A stretch of DNA of 64,000 nucleotides from Carposina sasakii (lineage: Eukaryota; Arthropoda; Insecta; Lepidoptera; Carposinidae): positions 5,642,001 to 5,706,000 of the forward strand of contig CP053148.1 of assembly GCA_014607495.2 (NCBI GenBank), in the 5' to 3' direction. The stretch's first letter is position 1. Every line of letters starts with the position of its first letter. Positions 34,114 to 45,775 of the stretch are shown one piece after another. The notes beneath the pieces are model-generated. The model was not told the DNA's origin. It searched no databases and was given only the letters and a program-made list of their open reading frames with translations. The position numbers and the translations under genes are program-made.

Positions 34114-34399
34114 TCACTTAAACATATCTTTTCTTTTTAACCGCAGCGATTTGCTGCGCGGCTCCTGCGCAAGACGTAGAAGCCCGGGACTCCTTTCGAC
34201 ACTGAGGGAATGTCCCCTTTCCCGAATTGGCACTGGTTGTGTTAGAAGAAACAAAGAGTTGTCATTACAAGAACTAGGCTGCATTTCACTGTAAGCGGAC
34301 ACTTCACCACACCCGCGAGCCACTTCGCTCCTGAGTTCGGAAGCTTCAAGGGAAGTAATGTCGTCGGAATCCGATTCTTCCTCGTCGGTGTCTAATACT
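34114..34399 (-). CDS. CngA: CNG channel last exon (acidic/Ser-rich C-terminal tail, stop at 34114-34116)
   Basis: The acceptor is tctcattttccag and one base completes the Arg codon begun in the previous exon. It encodes VLDTDEEESDSDDITSLEAS and a further polar tail ending LKRKDMFK before TGA. It has no known domain. The very acidic start followed by a basic end looks like a disordered regulatory tail. AATAAA on the - strand (TTTATT on +) occurs at 33357-33362 and 33309-33314. Confidence 0.82.
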
Positions 34400-34574
34400 C
34401 TGGAAAATGAGAATCTAAGATAGTACAATTTCTGAAAAGGTATTCACTAGGGCACGTCTTCTTTGACGAAAAAATCTATTAGAGTGACATCTCTGGAGGA
34501 AAAGAAAAATGCAATAGTTTCTCCTAAGCGTGGCGTATTAGAAAAAAAAATAATAATTTGAGCCTTTATAAAAT

Positions 34575-35370
34575 ACTAGTGGACGCCCGCGACTCCGTCC
34601 GCGTGGACTACAGAAAAAATAAAAAGTAGCCTATATGTTAAGTGTAAAAAGTAGCCTATATGTTATCGCGGTTGTCGTAAAAAATTAATTCACGTTTGTC
34701 CCCTTCCCGTGGGAATTTCGGGAAATCCGTTCCCAGTGCTTCCTCGGGGTCCCAAATAAACATATATGCTCAACTTCAGATTCACATGTTTAACCGTTTT
34801 CGTAAAAAATAAATAATTCCCGTTGGTCTCCTTCCCGTGGGAATTTCGGGAAATCCGTTCTAGTGTTTCCTCGCAGTCCCTAATGAACATATATGCCCAA
34901 TTTCAGCTTCATATGTATAGCGGTTTTCGTAAAAACTATGAATTCCCGTTTGTCCCCTTCCCGTGGGAATTTCGGGAAATCCGTTTTTAGTCCTCCCTCG
35001 CTGTCCCCAATGAACATATATGCCCGATTTCAGCTTCATATGTATAGCGGTTTTCGTATAAACTATGAATTCCCGTTTGTCCCCTTCCCGTGGGAATTTC
35101 GGGAAATCCGTTTTTAGTCCTCCCTCGCTGTCCCCAATGAACATATATGCCCGATTTCAGCTTCATATGTATAGCGGTTTTCGTAAAAAATATAGAATTC
35201 CCGTTGGTCGCCTTCCCGTGGGAATATCGGGAAATTCTTATAGCCTATGTTCATCCAGGTCCAATAAGGATTCTAACGGTGAAAGAATTTTTGAAATCGG
35301 TCCAGTAGTTTTTGAGCCTATTCATTACAACCAAACAAACAAAGTTTTCCTCTTTATAATATTAGTGTAG
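34575..35370 (+). mobile_element. Retroposon with internal tandem expansion (CNG intron)
   Basis: It starts AGTGGACGCCCGCGACTCCG and ends with TTTTTGAGCCTATTCATTAC and AACAAACAAAGTTTTCCTC. The 5' and 3' blocks match the GCCCGCGACTCCG family elsewhere; the centre is the tandem array annotated separately. Confidence 0.6.
34690..35225 (+). repeat. Tandem array, about 127-bp unit, 4 full copies plus a partial one
   Basis: CTTCCCGTGGGAATTTCGGG recurs near 34703, 34831, 34957, 35083 and 35211, spacing 126-128 bp. Each unit also has TGAACATATATGCCC and CATATGTATAGCGGTTTTCG. Copies 3 and 4 are almost identical. Confidence 0.9.
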
Positions 35371-35626
35371 ATATGGATTAGTATATTATCACAATCATTT
35401 TACAATTGCAAATCATCGCTACATCTACTCAATTACGTGTAATATACCTAAGTAATAAATGCACCTGGTCCTTTACTACCCCACATTGATTTATATTTCG
35501 GTATCCAGTTACATCGTTTTAAGATATACCTGTATCTTGGAGTAAATAAGCACTACAGCATATCAACCTCATCGTACCTACTTCATTAAAATTCAATTTA
35601 CAGCTTCATTAGATAATACTACGCAC

Positions 35627-35808
35627 CTTATTTCGATGTTATTAATTCTTTGTTTTAATTTGGCCTGTTCTTCCCCAACGTCAGATAGCAGTCCTTGTAA
35701 TCGATTGTCCAGCATTTCGACAGTCATCTCTAACTTATGTACAGTTTCCTCGAGGCTCTGCTGAGTAGTTTGGGCATTTTCAAATACAGTTTCGTCCAAC
35801 AAGCCATC
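35627..35808 (-). CDS. CngA: CNG channel exon with C-terminal leucine zipper (CLZ)
   Basis: The acceptor is ttgataattacag and the donor is AATAAG|gtgcgt. It begins DGLLDETVFENAQTTQQS, directly continuing the end of the binding domain (…LLRK|DGLLD…), which is the usual junction in CNGA subunits. The rest is a coiled coil with hydrophobic residues at heptad spacing (LEETVHKLEMTVEMLDNRL). In CNGA proteins this zipper trimerises alpha subunits. It ends with two bases over. Confidence 0.88.
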
Positions 35809-36074
35809 CTGTAATTATCAATATTTTTCAATTATAAGTCATTTGAATTATTTAATGCAGATTTTTCTATAGCCAGATAATTCTAATGATGACTACGTGA
35901 TGAACGATGAAATAATTGTATGCTGTATAAAACTTAATCATGACAGATAGGTACAGCATCAACTTTTTTCTATAAGACAGTCAAATATATTTTTTCCTAT
36001 TTTCTGATTAGGAGGTACCTATATAAAATTGGTGGAAGTATCTAAAAAGTGGGTGTGGTGTCCTTTTTACTAAC

Positions 36075-36980
36075 CTTGCGCAATAGTTGACAGCCTCTAG
36101 CAGTAAGCGTAGCTCGAGTATCAGGGTAGTCGGCCAGTGCTTCCCAAAGATCACGTTTGGATAAGCAGAATAAATCAGAGTATCCAAGGGAGCGCACATT
36201 CGCTGTTCTACGGTTTCCAGTGCGATTCCCAGCTATTTCTAACACACTCACTTCTCCAAATACAGATCCTGCACTTAAAGTGGCTAGAACTGTTTTATCG
36301 TCGTCGGCCACGACTTGTAAACGACCACGTTTCACGATATACATTTCCTTGCCAACATCGCCCTTTCTGCAGATAAAATCGCCGGGACTAAATACTTGAA
36401 GGCGCAGTTTTAGTACTAATGCTTCTAGCAGTCCCGGTTCACAATCTTGGAATATAGCCACCTTTCGCAATTCGTCAAGATGTACTGTGATAGCTATTTC
36501 AGCTTTAAGTTTATCTGGAAGAGACGACAAAACATTTTCTTCGTCCAACGCCCCACTTTGGGCCCAGGTGTAGGCAAACCATCGGATGACTCTAGCTTCT
36601 AAATCTCCGCTAACCTTTCTGAATGCCATGTATTGTTTTACGCCATCCATCTTGTTCTGGAATTCCACTCTCGCCACATTCATATTCGAAATCATCGATC
36701 CGATATTACCGACAATCGTAGCGAATATCAGAACTCCGGCCAAGAAATCGGCCACTACAAACAAGTATTCGGCGTCGATTTCCGGCTGAGGGGTCTCTCC
36801 AATAGTAGTTAGCGTTAGGGTAGACCAATAAAAGCTATAAATGTATTGATGGGCCAGCGTCTCGTTACGAGTGCCGGTTAGATTATAAACCCAATTGTCT
36901 GTTCCGAAGCCGATTGCGTAACTTATGGCGAAATAGAGACACGCATTCCAGTGGATCAATACCAAAATAGCCATAACGAC
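36075..36980 (-). CDS. CngA: CNG channel main exon: S5, pore, S6, C-linker, cyclic-nucleotide-binding domain
   Basis: This 906-bp exon (302 codons, phase 0 at both ends) has the acceptor ttattttttttag and the donor GCGCAAG|gttagt. S5 is [18 protein letters not shown]. Two possible N-glycosylation sites (NLT, NET) lie in the extracellular loop. The pore helix and filter read [12 protein letters not shown]; counting from Met at 44831, the selectivity Glu is about residue 283. S6 follows ([18 protein letters not shown]), then the C-linker with its RWFAYTW helix. The binding domain (about residues 398-521) has the phosphate-binding cassette [12 protein letters not shown]…[10 protein letters not shown], including the Arg-Thr pair that contacts the cyclic nucleotide. 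All key residues are intact. The TAA met by reading past the donor is intronic. Confidence 0.96.
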
Positions 36981-37053
36981 CTAAAAAAAATAATCAAATT
37001 ATTAACAAGCTTAGGGTACCAATTTAAACATTTTCTGACTTTTTGAGGCTTAC

Positions 37054-37176
37054 CTTGCATATTCTGAAGGCATTGGGGAAGCTAGTGGCCGTTTCCGTCC
37101 GGTCGAACCACTCCCACATTCGGGGCAGTCGGAATAGTCGATTCAATCGCACGATAACAGGGCACGGCAGACGATT
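37054..37176 (-). CDS. CngA: CNG channel exon with S4 voltage-sensor-like helix
   Basis: The exon is 41 codons, phase 0 at both ends, with acceptor ggttgtgtttcag and donor TGCAAG|gtaagc. It encodes [18 protein letters not shown] and [19 protein letters not shown]. The Arg residues of S4 are spaced about every three to four residues, and the WFDRTET motif of the S4-S5 linker is the CNG signature. It joins directly to S5 in the next exon. Confidence 0.93.
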
Positions 37177-37763
37177 CTGAAACACAACCAATATTGACTT
37201 AGGAATAAAGATGTTAAATGTGTTTGATCGAGTTTTCTGATGTAAGGACGTTATAATAACTGTGATGCATTTAAATTATTGAAATTTAGTTGGAATGAAA
37301 GAGCGTAAGTAGATATAATATTAAATTAAAGACATTTATTTGTATATGATCCACACACAACAACAAAGAAATGACACAACATGAACAACATTTTAAAACT
37401 TGGAAGGAACAAGTTAAAATAATAATCCCTAAGTATTATCTAAGGTATTATTAACTAAGGGTATACTTCTAAGTACTTTCTACAATGTATCCTATTTCTT
37501 TACCCTGGTTTCGAGTTGCTGCTCAAACAAATCAAGTAGAATCGGTTAGTGATTTGATCATGAAAACCTCTAGGTATAAGACAGAAATAGACATGAATGT
37601 ATAGGTGTATACACAGAACACGTAATATGTATTAGTAGTAACTGTCGAGAAAGTTGGTGTTAAATTATATTTATAGGTATACCGACTTGGCATGTTCTAC
37701 AAGCCAAAAATACATGGGATTGAGAAAGGACAAAATTAAAATTTGATCTGTAAATATACTAAC

Positions 37764-37909
37764 GTAATCACATGTGCCTGGACTCCACCAGTAGTAAGTC
37801 AAATCGGTAGGTAGTAGAGATATCAGGTCATATCTCCAAGCGTCTGAATTAAGGTAGTTCATCCTTAACATTTTAGCCTCTTTCACCATGAGACCTTGCT
37901 CGAGATAAC
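37764..37909 (-). CDS. CngA: CNG channel exon covering the S2-S3 region
   Basis: The acceptor is cattttttccacag and the donor is GATTAC|gttagt. Two bases complete a Gly codon, then 48 codons follow: YLEQGLMVKEAKMLRMNYL, then DAWRYDLISLLPTDL and the Trp/Tyr-rich end of S3. The GYLEQG start and the SLLPTDL motif are diagnostic of CNG channels. It ends in phase 0, matching the S4 exon. Confidence 0.92.
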
Positions 37910-38564
37910 CTGTGGAAAAAATGTGCATGAGGCTATATATTATGTACTATCACTAACGTACTAACACTAACGAGAAAATGAGAATACTGGACCTTGATAT
38001 CTTAGTACCTGTACTATACAATAAAAAATAGACAAGACCACAGACCTATTAATTTTAATCATTGAACAATAACTAATGAAAAGAAAATGCAATGAGAAGC
38101 TTAGGAAGCAATACCAAAAAATGTGCCACATAACTACCGGAACTGTGCATATCGCGTAAGAAAGAAACAGGTCAATATTTACGATTAGGGATTGTTCACC
38201 ACCATCTGTTAGGTTACGTTAGGTTTTTTCCCAAAACATATATAAAAAATATCTCGCTAGGCAATTTCTCAAAAATACAAATCTGATCAAACAATGACTA
38301 GAATATTTGGACAAGAGTTTATGGCCGAATGGTCTGCAAAAAAATACATGTAAGGCCCGATAGTGGATGAATAACATTTGGAAACTTAAACTATCAGAAA
38401 AGTACAAAATCCATAAATCCAGGTCAATGCTCTCAGTTTTATCGTGAAATACAATAAGCATTACACGTTATGTAAAAACCTCCAAGTGACCTTACGATTG
38501 ATAGATGGATTCGCAAGCGATACGCAAATTGCAATGTTTGAACGGAAAAAGCGACAAGGCACGG
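37910..38564. other. CNG intron, nothing recognised
   Basis: AT-rich intronic sequence without repeats recognisable within this window. Confidence 0.4.
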
Positions 38565-38683
38565 TCAGTCTGTACACATGTTAGCTAAATTTGATGGCGC
38601 GAGGTGCGGCCGTGCGTGTGCTGTGAGTCAATATGGACGAGCTGTTTGATTCGCTTCGAGCACAACCTTATCACGTCCAGGAA
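38565..38683 (+). CDS. Candidate first exon of an unrecognised + strand gene inside a CNG intron (coding from ATG 38633)
   Basis: ATG at 38633 opens a 17-codon frame (MDELFDSLRAQPYHVQE) that ends exactly at a consensus donor (CAGGAA|gtatgt) in phase 0. About 67 bp upstream lies TCAGTC (38567), a match to the arthropod initiator TCAKTY, and the leader between them is GC-rich compared with the surrounding intron. No TATA box is seen. No downstream exon could be tied to it. It is antisense to the channel gene, in its 37910-42385 intron. Confidence 0.3.
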
Positions 38684-39929
38684 GTATGTATTAGCCATGG
38701 GGCATCAATAAATCATCACGTAGAAGCACTTAGATATTCTAGTTAATGGTTTTGAATGTAACCCATCTGTCTGAGAATGGCGACTGTTTGAATTTGCTAA
38801 GTCCATGCCACAGTAAAGCGAATTTTAATAACGCAATAAAACATTGTTAAAATATCATGGACAATAGCAGTTAATTATTTTTATGGGTTTAGCTTTGGGA
38901 GATATTTGTAGAGGATTTTACTCTTCTTCCAATTCCATATTTTCCGAAAGATAATTTGTCTACCCGTTTTGCAGATATACGTTTCAAACTTTATAACACA
39001 TTGCTTTTCACGTGATATAATACCAATAAAATATCGCACTTGTGTGATCGTGTGTTAATAACCGTTATTGCGATCTGAATGACGCATAGGTAACATTAAA
39101 GCTCTAGTACTCGTATGCCACAGGTGGTAGCGTCGTAACTATCTACGCGGATAAGCAAATAACTTGAGTAAATTTCAGATGATTTAGCTTTACTATGTTG
39201 TAAAAGTATGTCGCTCTATTACAGATTTCCATTATACAAGTCGGTGGGCGTTATTGAAAAGGGGACTGGAGATCGTAACTTTGATGGCAATGGTAATTGA
39301 TCAGGTTTACAAAATTTTAACTGTAATTGCTGGTATTAACACATATGATTGAATTGTTTATGACATTCATTTACATTGTGGATACATGATCCACCATGAC
39401 ACAGTTCATATAACTACTCCGGTGGACAGACAGTCTAACTATGACATACATATATACCACGTATATTTTGCTGTTAATTGTCCTTTAAATAGTGTTTAAC
39501 GCGTGTTAATTTGGATGTGGTTTTGTACTATGTTTAATTACAAAAACATTAGACTATGCCTTGTTAAACGAGTGTGTAACTTCAGACTAGGTTTTAAGGC
39601 ATATAATTTTTATTTCCTGCCATAAATATACAGATATAAAAAATTACAAGTTTATTCATGCGTTCAGGTAAACCGTAGTATAATAAAACCAAGTCAAAGA
39701 AACCCATAGATTACCTCAAGAAACGGTAATAATAAACCAGCTGTAAACATTACTTACAATGGGGGTAGAAATCAGCAAACCGTAAAAGGCAGAACACCGA
39801 GAGATTCGTTCACACGTTCTCGACTTCTGACTGGATATTAAACCGAATTGTGTACCTAAATACATTGTTTCTATCCATGGTTAAATAAGATCAAGTTTCT
39901 GTTAAAATACGTAAAATAATAACGTTACT

Positions 39930-40138
39930 TCTATGCTGCTCTGGGAGTGAAAAAAAAAACGTATAACACTACAGCTGCTTCCCTTCCCGGGCATACTGTA
40001 CAAGTCAGTAGAGGGACAAGAGGGTCTTGATGTTTTGTAGGCGATGGGCTGACCACCTGTCACTACTAACCGAACTTGTACATCTCAACTATACCCTCAA
40101 AATTGGCCAGAAGTGGCATCATGTGGTTCTATCGGCCC
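39930..40138 (+). repeat. Dispersed repeat, CCCGGGCATACTG family, uninterrupted copy
   Basis: It runs from ATGCTGCTCTGGGAGTG to TGTGGTTCTATCGGCCCTT without a break and serves as the reference for the split copy at 25690-27300. Confidence 0.7.
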
Positions 40139-42385
40139 TTTTGATTTAATTCGAATTTTGATTAACACTATCTAGTATTATTTTTAAAAATCCTTCCATT
40201 AAACAAATAGCGTTTATTCAAAATAATTTCACAACAAAGCGCATTATAGATAAATTATTTTTTAAACTCGCGCGTGTAACTTTTATAGGAGAACTGATCA
40301 TTCTTTTTTAAAATCACTAGGTACTATCACAAAACAAAGTCGCCTCCAGCTGACTCTCTGTATGCTTAGATCTTTCAAACTACGCAACGGATTATGATGT
40401 GATTTTTTTAAGTAGATAGAGTGATTCAAGAGGAAGGTTTAATATGTAGATGTCAGCACTGCACCCGTGCAAAACCGGGGCGGGTCGCTAGTATTAATTT
40501 ACATGCTACGCACAAAGTAACAAACAATTTTAATTCCGGTAGTAACGTAGCATGTGTCGAACTACCATGGGAATAAACCTATACTGATACAATTCATTAG
40601 CTAAATGCATAATCCCAGCTTTGTGTTTCAGGCTTTGTATTCCAAATCAGGTTTTACACGAGATTTGCTGCACTGAAATGCGCATGTATTTTCCTAGGGG
40701 ATACTAGGTAGTAGTGCTAAATCCTCCAGCCTCTCTTAAAATTTAAATGATTGCTAAAACATTTTATGTGTCTGTTTTGATAACTTTCGTTTTCATCTCT
40801 TTTTGTAAAGGAGTTTGAATTTTGGGTTCTCAGACAATTTCTCAAATTTTTTACAGTATCTAGAAACAAGTGTAAATAGACACTAGCTCATGTCTCACAG
40901 ATAAGGCAGGCTTTACCATCAGTTTACACATCATCCTAGGCTTAGCCGTAAGCCCTTATCCCTTTCTATGTTACACATATACTTTCTTGTTCTGGATAGT
41001 CCAGGAACTGTATCTTTAAGTTTAAGGGTAGGTACATTAAGGCAAGATTTTCGATGATAAAGTCCTCAAGTAAATGGGCAAAAAGAAGAAAACGCAGATA
41101 ATATTACGAGCATTCTCTAGTATGGTAGGTATATATCAAAACCTTTGAAATTCAGAAGCCATGTGTATATGTATGAACGTACCACCTACGTATTGCTTCA
41201 CAGTTTTTGCGTCATCAACGTGGAGCCGTCAATACTCATTTGGATAAACAATCTTGGAGTAGGAACGTGTAGAGATGTTCAAATATGTTGGTAGCAAAAA
41301 TGTATTAAACAGTATGGCTCGTTTCTCCACTAGACGACACGACCCCGACATGGCCCCATACTAGTTGACGAAAAGCCGTGGTCGTGTCGTGGCCGAGTGA
41401 TGATGGCGAGATCAGTCGTGTCAGACGAGGGCACGTACCCCGCGCCACCCACCATCATAACGATAAGTTCTACAATATCTAGAGAAAAAGTGATGCCATG
41501 AGGTGATGGATGATGGTAGAAGTCAAATTCTGACGACAGTAGTCCTTGTTAAACAACATTGGCGGACATATTGTTATCAAGTCCTTTTTGTAACTCGTTC
41601 ATAAACTGACATGGGGAAGTACCGAGATGTATTTACAAGCAGTAACTCATGCCAGGGGTAGTGCAAGCTAATCGATTCTACTTTTTACGTTTCCATCGCG
41701 GTTACGTTACGTAGGTGACATAGTTTGATACTAGATGTTGGAACAAGGATCGTAAAAAAGGTAACATGTGTAAGGAGTATCAAAGCATAACATTAGTAAT
41801 TTAATGACATAATACTCTACATTCTAATCAAGAGTTAAAATTACTCTATGCTCAATTCCAAACTCATTTATACATGATCGTCATCTCTTGCTACGTTATT
41901 AACTAATTAATAATATATTTGTATAGAATCCTCACAAAATATTTATACAACAGAAACACAGAAGAAAAGCAAAGTCTTGTGAAAATCACAACTTCGGATG
42001 ATAGAGATTTTAAAAACATGACCAGATTATTACAATTTCATGAAAATATAATTTAAAAAAATATGTACCTATCTGCTATCTTATGAACTAAAATGAAATC
42101 TCACAACACACATTCGCAAGAGCTGTACGTAAGTGTATGGTATAAGCTACTAGACTACTAGAATATTGTATTATCTATCAGACAATGAAAACACAACGCT
42201 AGCAGCCACAGCGAACCTTCGCGGAAATCGCAAGCGTCAATACTATTGGAAACGCTTTAGTATGTAAAGATAACAATAAGTCTACAAACAAACAAAATAT
42301 GATTGTTACTGTTTGATATATCGTAAGGCGTACGTCTTAACCACTGGGCTAACATCACCGCTTATTTCCTTTAAGATCATCCTAC
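40139..42385. other. CNG intron, no gene seen
   Basis: A fragment of the CGTGCAAAACCGGGGCGGG retroposon family lies near 40466-40492. The block 41323-41460 is GC-richer with several GTCGTG repeats, but has no frame. Confidence 0.4.
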
Positions 42386-42545
42386 CTTCATGCACGTGGA
42401 CCACCGTGTCTGCGACGTAGATAGCATCGCAAAGGTAGTCGAGGACGAACCACAGCACCGTCAGGTTGTCCAGCTCCCAGAACACCGCTCTTCCAATGAC
42501 GAACACCACGTTGTACAGTATTGCCAGGGACACCACTGCTAGCCA
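42386..42545 (-). CDS. CngA: CNG channel exon with S1-S2
   Basis: The acceptor is catttgcctgcag and the donor is CATGAAG|gtagga. It encodes WLAVVSLAILYNVVFVIGRA (S1) and WFVLDYLCDAIYVADTVV (S2), then HVHEG continuing into GYLEQG of the next exon. It starts in phase 0 and leaves one base. A 4.5-kb intron separates it from the S2-S3 exon. Confidence 0.93.
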
Positions 42546-42637
42546 CTGCAGGCAAATGTCAATAATAATAATGGTCACATAAAGTACTCCTAAGTAAAAA
42601 TCATAGAAGTTACCCCACAGAATATCTCATTACAATT

Positions 42638-42735
42638 AACTATGCAGGCCGCTTCCGACCGGTTGGAGTGGAGGTTGTTGGAGGTGGCCTATGTTCAGCA
42701 GTGGACTTCTCATGGCTGAGAATGATGATGGTGGT
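42638..42735 (+). mobile_element. RTE-type LINE, extreme 3' end of ORF and GAT tail
   Basis: The frame MQAASDRLEWRLLEVAYVQQ…TSHG ends in TGA at 42718-42720, followed by GAATGATGATGG. It is the C-terminus typical of RTE-clade LINEs in moths. Upstream parts are absent. Confidence 0.7.
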
Positions 42736-43093
42736 TCATCTCTTATTAGTGTCATTGTTATATGGCATAAGACAGTTTGTGATATAGGACAATACCTCCT
42801 ACAATGCCTATCTAGAAGACAACATGTCAATTGATATCTTTGGGATTGAGCTCTTTTGATAATAGAATCTAGACTAAAGGAAATAATATTAGATTAGGTT
42901 GGCATTATTAAAAAAATCAAATCTAAAGTACTGTTTGAAAATGTATGGAATATTATTTTTGTAATACGGAGTAAATCCAGCTGAATCACCATTATGTAAA
43001 TATAACTTAAACCCTGGATATAAATAAGCCAATTCTCGATGAAAATGTTCTCTCTAAATTTCTAATTACCTCGTTAGTCAAACAGTCTATTTT

Positions 43094-44260
43094 TAACCGA
43101 CTTCAAAAAAGTCTCTCAATTCGTCTGTATAGGTATGTATAGGTATAGGTATAATATTTTTAGAGGTTCTCAATTCATCTGTATGTAGGTATATATATTT
43201 TTTTTATGTATGTTCACCGATATTTCCGTCAATTATAAACGGATTTCAAAATTTTTTTTTGTTGTATAGAGTTCACTTCTGAGGTGGTCCCATTTTCACC
43301 AGGTCAGGGTCTGATGATGGGACCCAGGAGAAATCTAGGGCAACCACCGAAAATTGTATGCTCGTATGGTGCTTTTTAACCGTTTTCAAAAAAAGGAGGA
43401 GGTTCTCAATTCGTCTGTATGTATAATATTTTTTTTGTTACGTAATCATGTCTTACTCAGGTATATGCTTCAGGGTGTCAATATCTAATGCTGCTGTGCT
43501 GATGATGAAGCTACAGAACTCCTTAACGGTTAGGAGTTGGGATACAGTACTGCAATTGGTCGATGGAAACTATTTAGTAGTATGTAGGGCTGACGTGTTA
43601 CTTGAATCAACATCTGATGCTGCTGTGCTGATGATGAAGCTATAGAATTCCACAGTACTGCAATTGGTCGATGGAAACTATTTAGTAGTATGTAGGGCAA
43701 ACGTGTAACTCGTATCAACATCTGATGCTGCTGTGCTGATGATGAAGCTACAGAACTCCTTAACGGTTAGGAGTTGGGAGACAGTACTGCAATTGGTCGA
43801 TGAAAACTATTTAGTAGTATGTAGGGCTAACGTGTTACTTGAATCAATATCTGATGCTGCTGTGCTGACGATGAAGCTATAGAACTCCTTAACGGTTAGG
43901 AGTCGGGAGACAGTACTGCAATTGGTCGATGGAAACTATTTAGTAGTATGTAGGGCTAACGTGTTACTTGAATCAACATCTGATTCTGCTGTGCTGATGA
44001 TAAAGCTACAGAACTCCTTAACGGTTAGGAGTTGGGAGACAGTACTGCAATTGGTCAATGGAAATTATATAGTAGTATGAAGGGCTAACTTGTTGTTTGT
44101 GAGGTATACTTGAATCAACATCTGATGCTGCTGTGCTGATGGTCAAGCTACAGAACTCCTTAACGGTTAGGAGTTAGGGGACAGTACTGCAATTGGTCGA
44201 TGGAAACTATATATGTAGGGCTAACGTGTTACTTATACGGGTAGGTACTACTCCTGAGAT
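43094..44260 (+). mobile_element. AACCGACTTC element, copy 3, with internal array (CNG intron)
   Basis: It starts TTAACCGACTTCAAAAAAG. GGGTCTGATGATGGGACCC and a second partial start (AACCGTTTTCAAAAAAAGG at 43379) follow. The remainder is the tandem array. The right end is not clear. Confidence 0.55.
43484..44235 (+). repeat. Tandem array, about 130-bp unit, 6 copies
   Basis: Units start with TCTGATGCTGCTGTGCTGAT at about 43484, 43613, 43721, 43851, 43980 and 44121. Each contains CTCCTTAACGGTTAGGAG (itself a small palindrome) and GCAATTGGTCGATGGAAACT. The second copy has an internal deletion of about 22 bp. Confidence 0.9.
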
Positions 44261-44597
44261 GGTAACTATGAATATTAGGTATTTAATATGTATTAAGTAG
44301 ATAAATTAGTTACGTTATTTATCGCTTTTTAGTTAAAGTTTGAAGTGGGTAATTTTTTTTTTAAGTTAGTTTTTAGATAAAGAGTTTTCCGGTAGGCAAC
44401 AGGTAATACCACCATTATAGGTACTTTCAAATGATAGGTATTTTGACTCTGTAATTACAAATTGATTGGTGATTCTTCTATAAATAAGGAGCTTGAATGT
44501 GGGAAATCAGAAATTTAGAAGATTAGTGACGTGTCCAAAATATTGTCAGCCAGCCATTGGTCTATACGTAAGGTAACCAAAAGTATCAAGTACTTAC

Positions 44598-44831
44598 ATG
44601 ATAATGCGAAGGTAATGTAGGGTCGAAAGCGAGTTTCAGCCCGCATAGCAGCTTCGACGGAGTAGCCTGGTACATCGGCTCATCAGGGTCGTTGAAAGCC
44701 TGGGCAGCGAATTTGTCTAGAAACCAGTCGGGTTGCTTTGATTTGTTCTCGCTGATTCGGTATCGAAGGTTGTCAGTGATCTTGGAGTATTGACGTCGAA
44801 ACCAGCTCCTTCCGTTCGCTTCACCGACCAT
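44598..44831 (-). CDS. CngA: CNG channel exon with pre-S1 cytosolic segment
   Basis: The exon is 78 codons, phase 0, with donor TATCAT|gtaagt. It encodes MVGEANGRSWFRRQYSKITD, a basic stretch (NLRYRISENKSK), then WFLDKFAAQAF and FDPTLPSHYH leading into S1. The ATG lies directly after a good acceptor (tgttccattcctcag), so it is more likely an internal Met than the true start, although it could serve as the start of a short form. Confidence 0.85.
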
Positions 44832-45011
44832 CTGAGGAATGGAACATGTGTTTAGTTCACTGCTATCCTGGTACTTGAAATGCTCGTTTGATTAATTAAT
44901 TTATTCTGTTAATAAACATATTCTGCAGTTTCTTAAATCGGAGAGGACAATCTTTGTTACGGTCTGTCATGCAGGTGTTTCAGGGCTTTGTGGCCGCCAA
45001 AATGTAACTTA

Positions 45012-45775
45012 AGGGAAGGTGGGGTAATTGAGAACGGCGGGTAATTGAGAACAGTTGAATATCAAATAAACCCCCCGTACTACATCGCCCGCACACATCT
45101 AAGCTGATGCGCTTGCCAGCCCTTAGTATGCCCGCAAAAGTGCGAGTGAGAAGATGCACGCATTTCGTCACGGTGAGTCTAATAATCTTTTACGTAATTT
45201 TGTTACAATTTTTGTCGCATGTAAATATCAGCACAAAAAGGATATTTTTGAGGTTAATGACAACATATTTTGTTGCCATCTTACATGTACTATCAGTTTA
45301 TAAATTCCAAGTAGTTTTAAGTTCACCGCCACTAATATTGCGAGTAACGGTCATTTTGTTTCGACTTTCCAAGTTCGGATAATTAGGAACGTTGCGTTAT
45401 TGCGTTATGTGCGTCATTTGCAATACCTGGGCACATGATAAATTACGTTACGTGTGATTTGTGCTAAACTAAATAATTATAGCATCTAATTATTAAGACT
45501 TAATTATGTCGTTCGCAATTACCCCATATGGTTCGTGTCTCCACCGCGGACTGATCTCAATTACCCCACACGATATCGGGTAAATACGAACACCAATGTT
45601 TTTTATTTTCTTAATTTTTTTTATTATAAATATTATTTCCAAAAGTTTTGAGTTAATTTCTTTGTCGCTGGATAAGTAACGTTCCTGTTGCAATAAAAGT
45701 TGATTACATTTATGACTTTCTTTTATTATTTTACAGGGTTGTAAGTTAGGTGTTCCCAAATACCCCACTTTCCCC
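45012..45775. mobile_element. MITE with GGGGAAAGTGGGGTA ends
   Basis: The left AGGGAAGGTGGGGTAATTGA and the right, read inward, GGGGAAAGTGGGGTATTTGG, have TA on both outer sides. Repeated ATTACCCC/GGGTAATTGAG motifs lie inside both ends. It is about 764 bp without coding capacity and is related to 57067-57668. Confidence 0.65.

Noticed and set aside
34690..35144. Overlapping frames on both strands with repeated peptides
   Set aside because: They are translations of the 127-bp tandem array; period 126-128 is often out of frame and there is no start or splice context.
36137..36399. + strand frames opposite the CNG binding domain
   Set aside because: They are antisense shadows of the channel exon.
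43484..44235. CRISPR-like or coding repeat array
   Set aside because: The units are 108-141 bp and repeat along their whole length with no spacers; eukaryotic minisatellite within a transposon.
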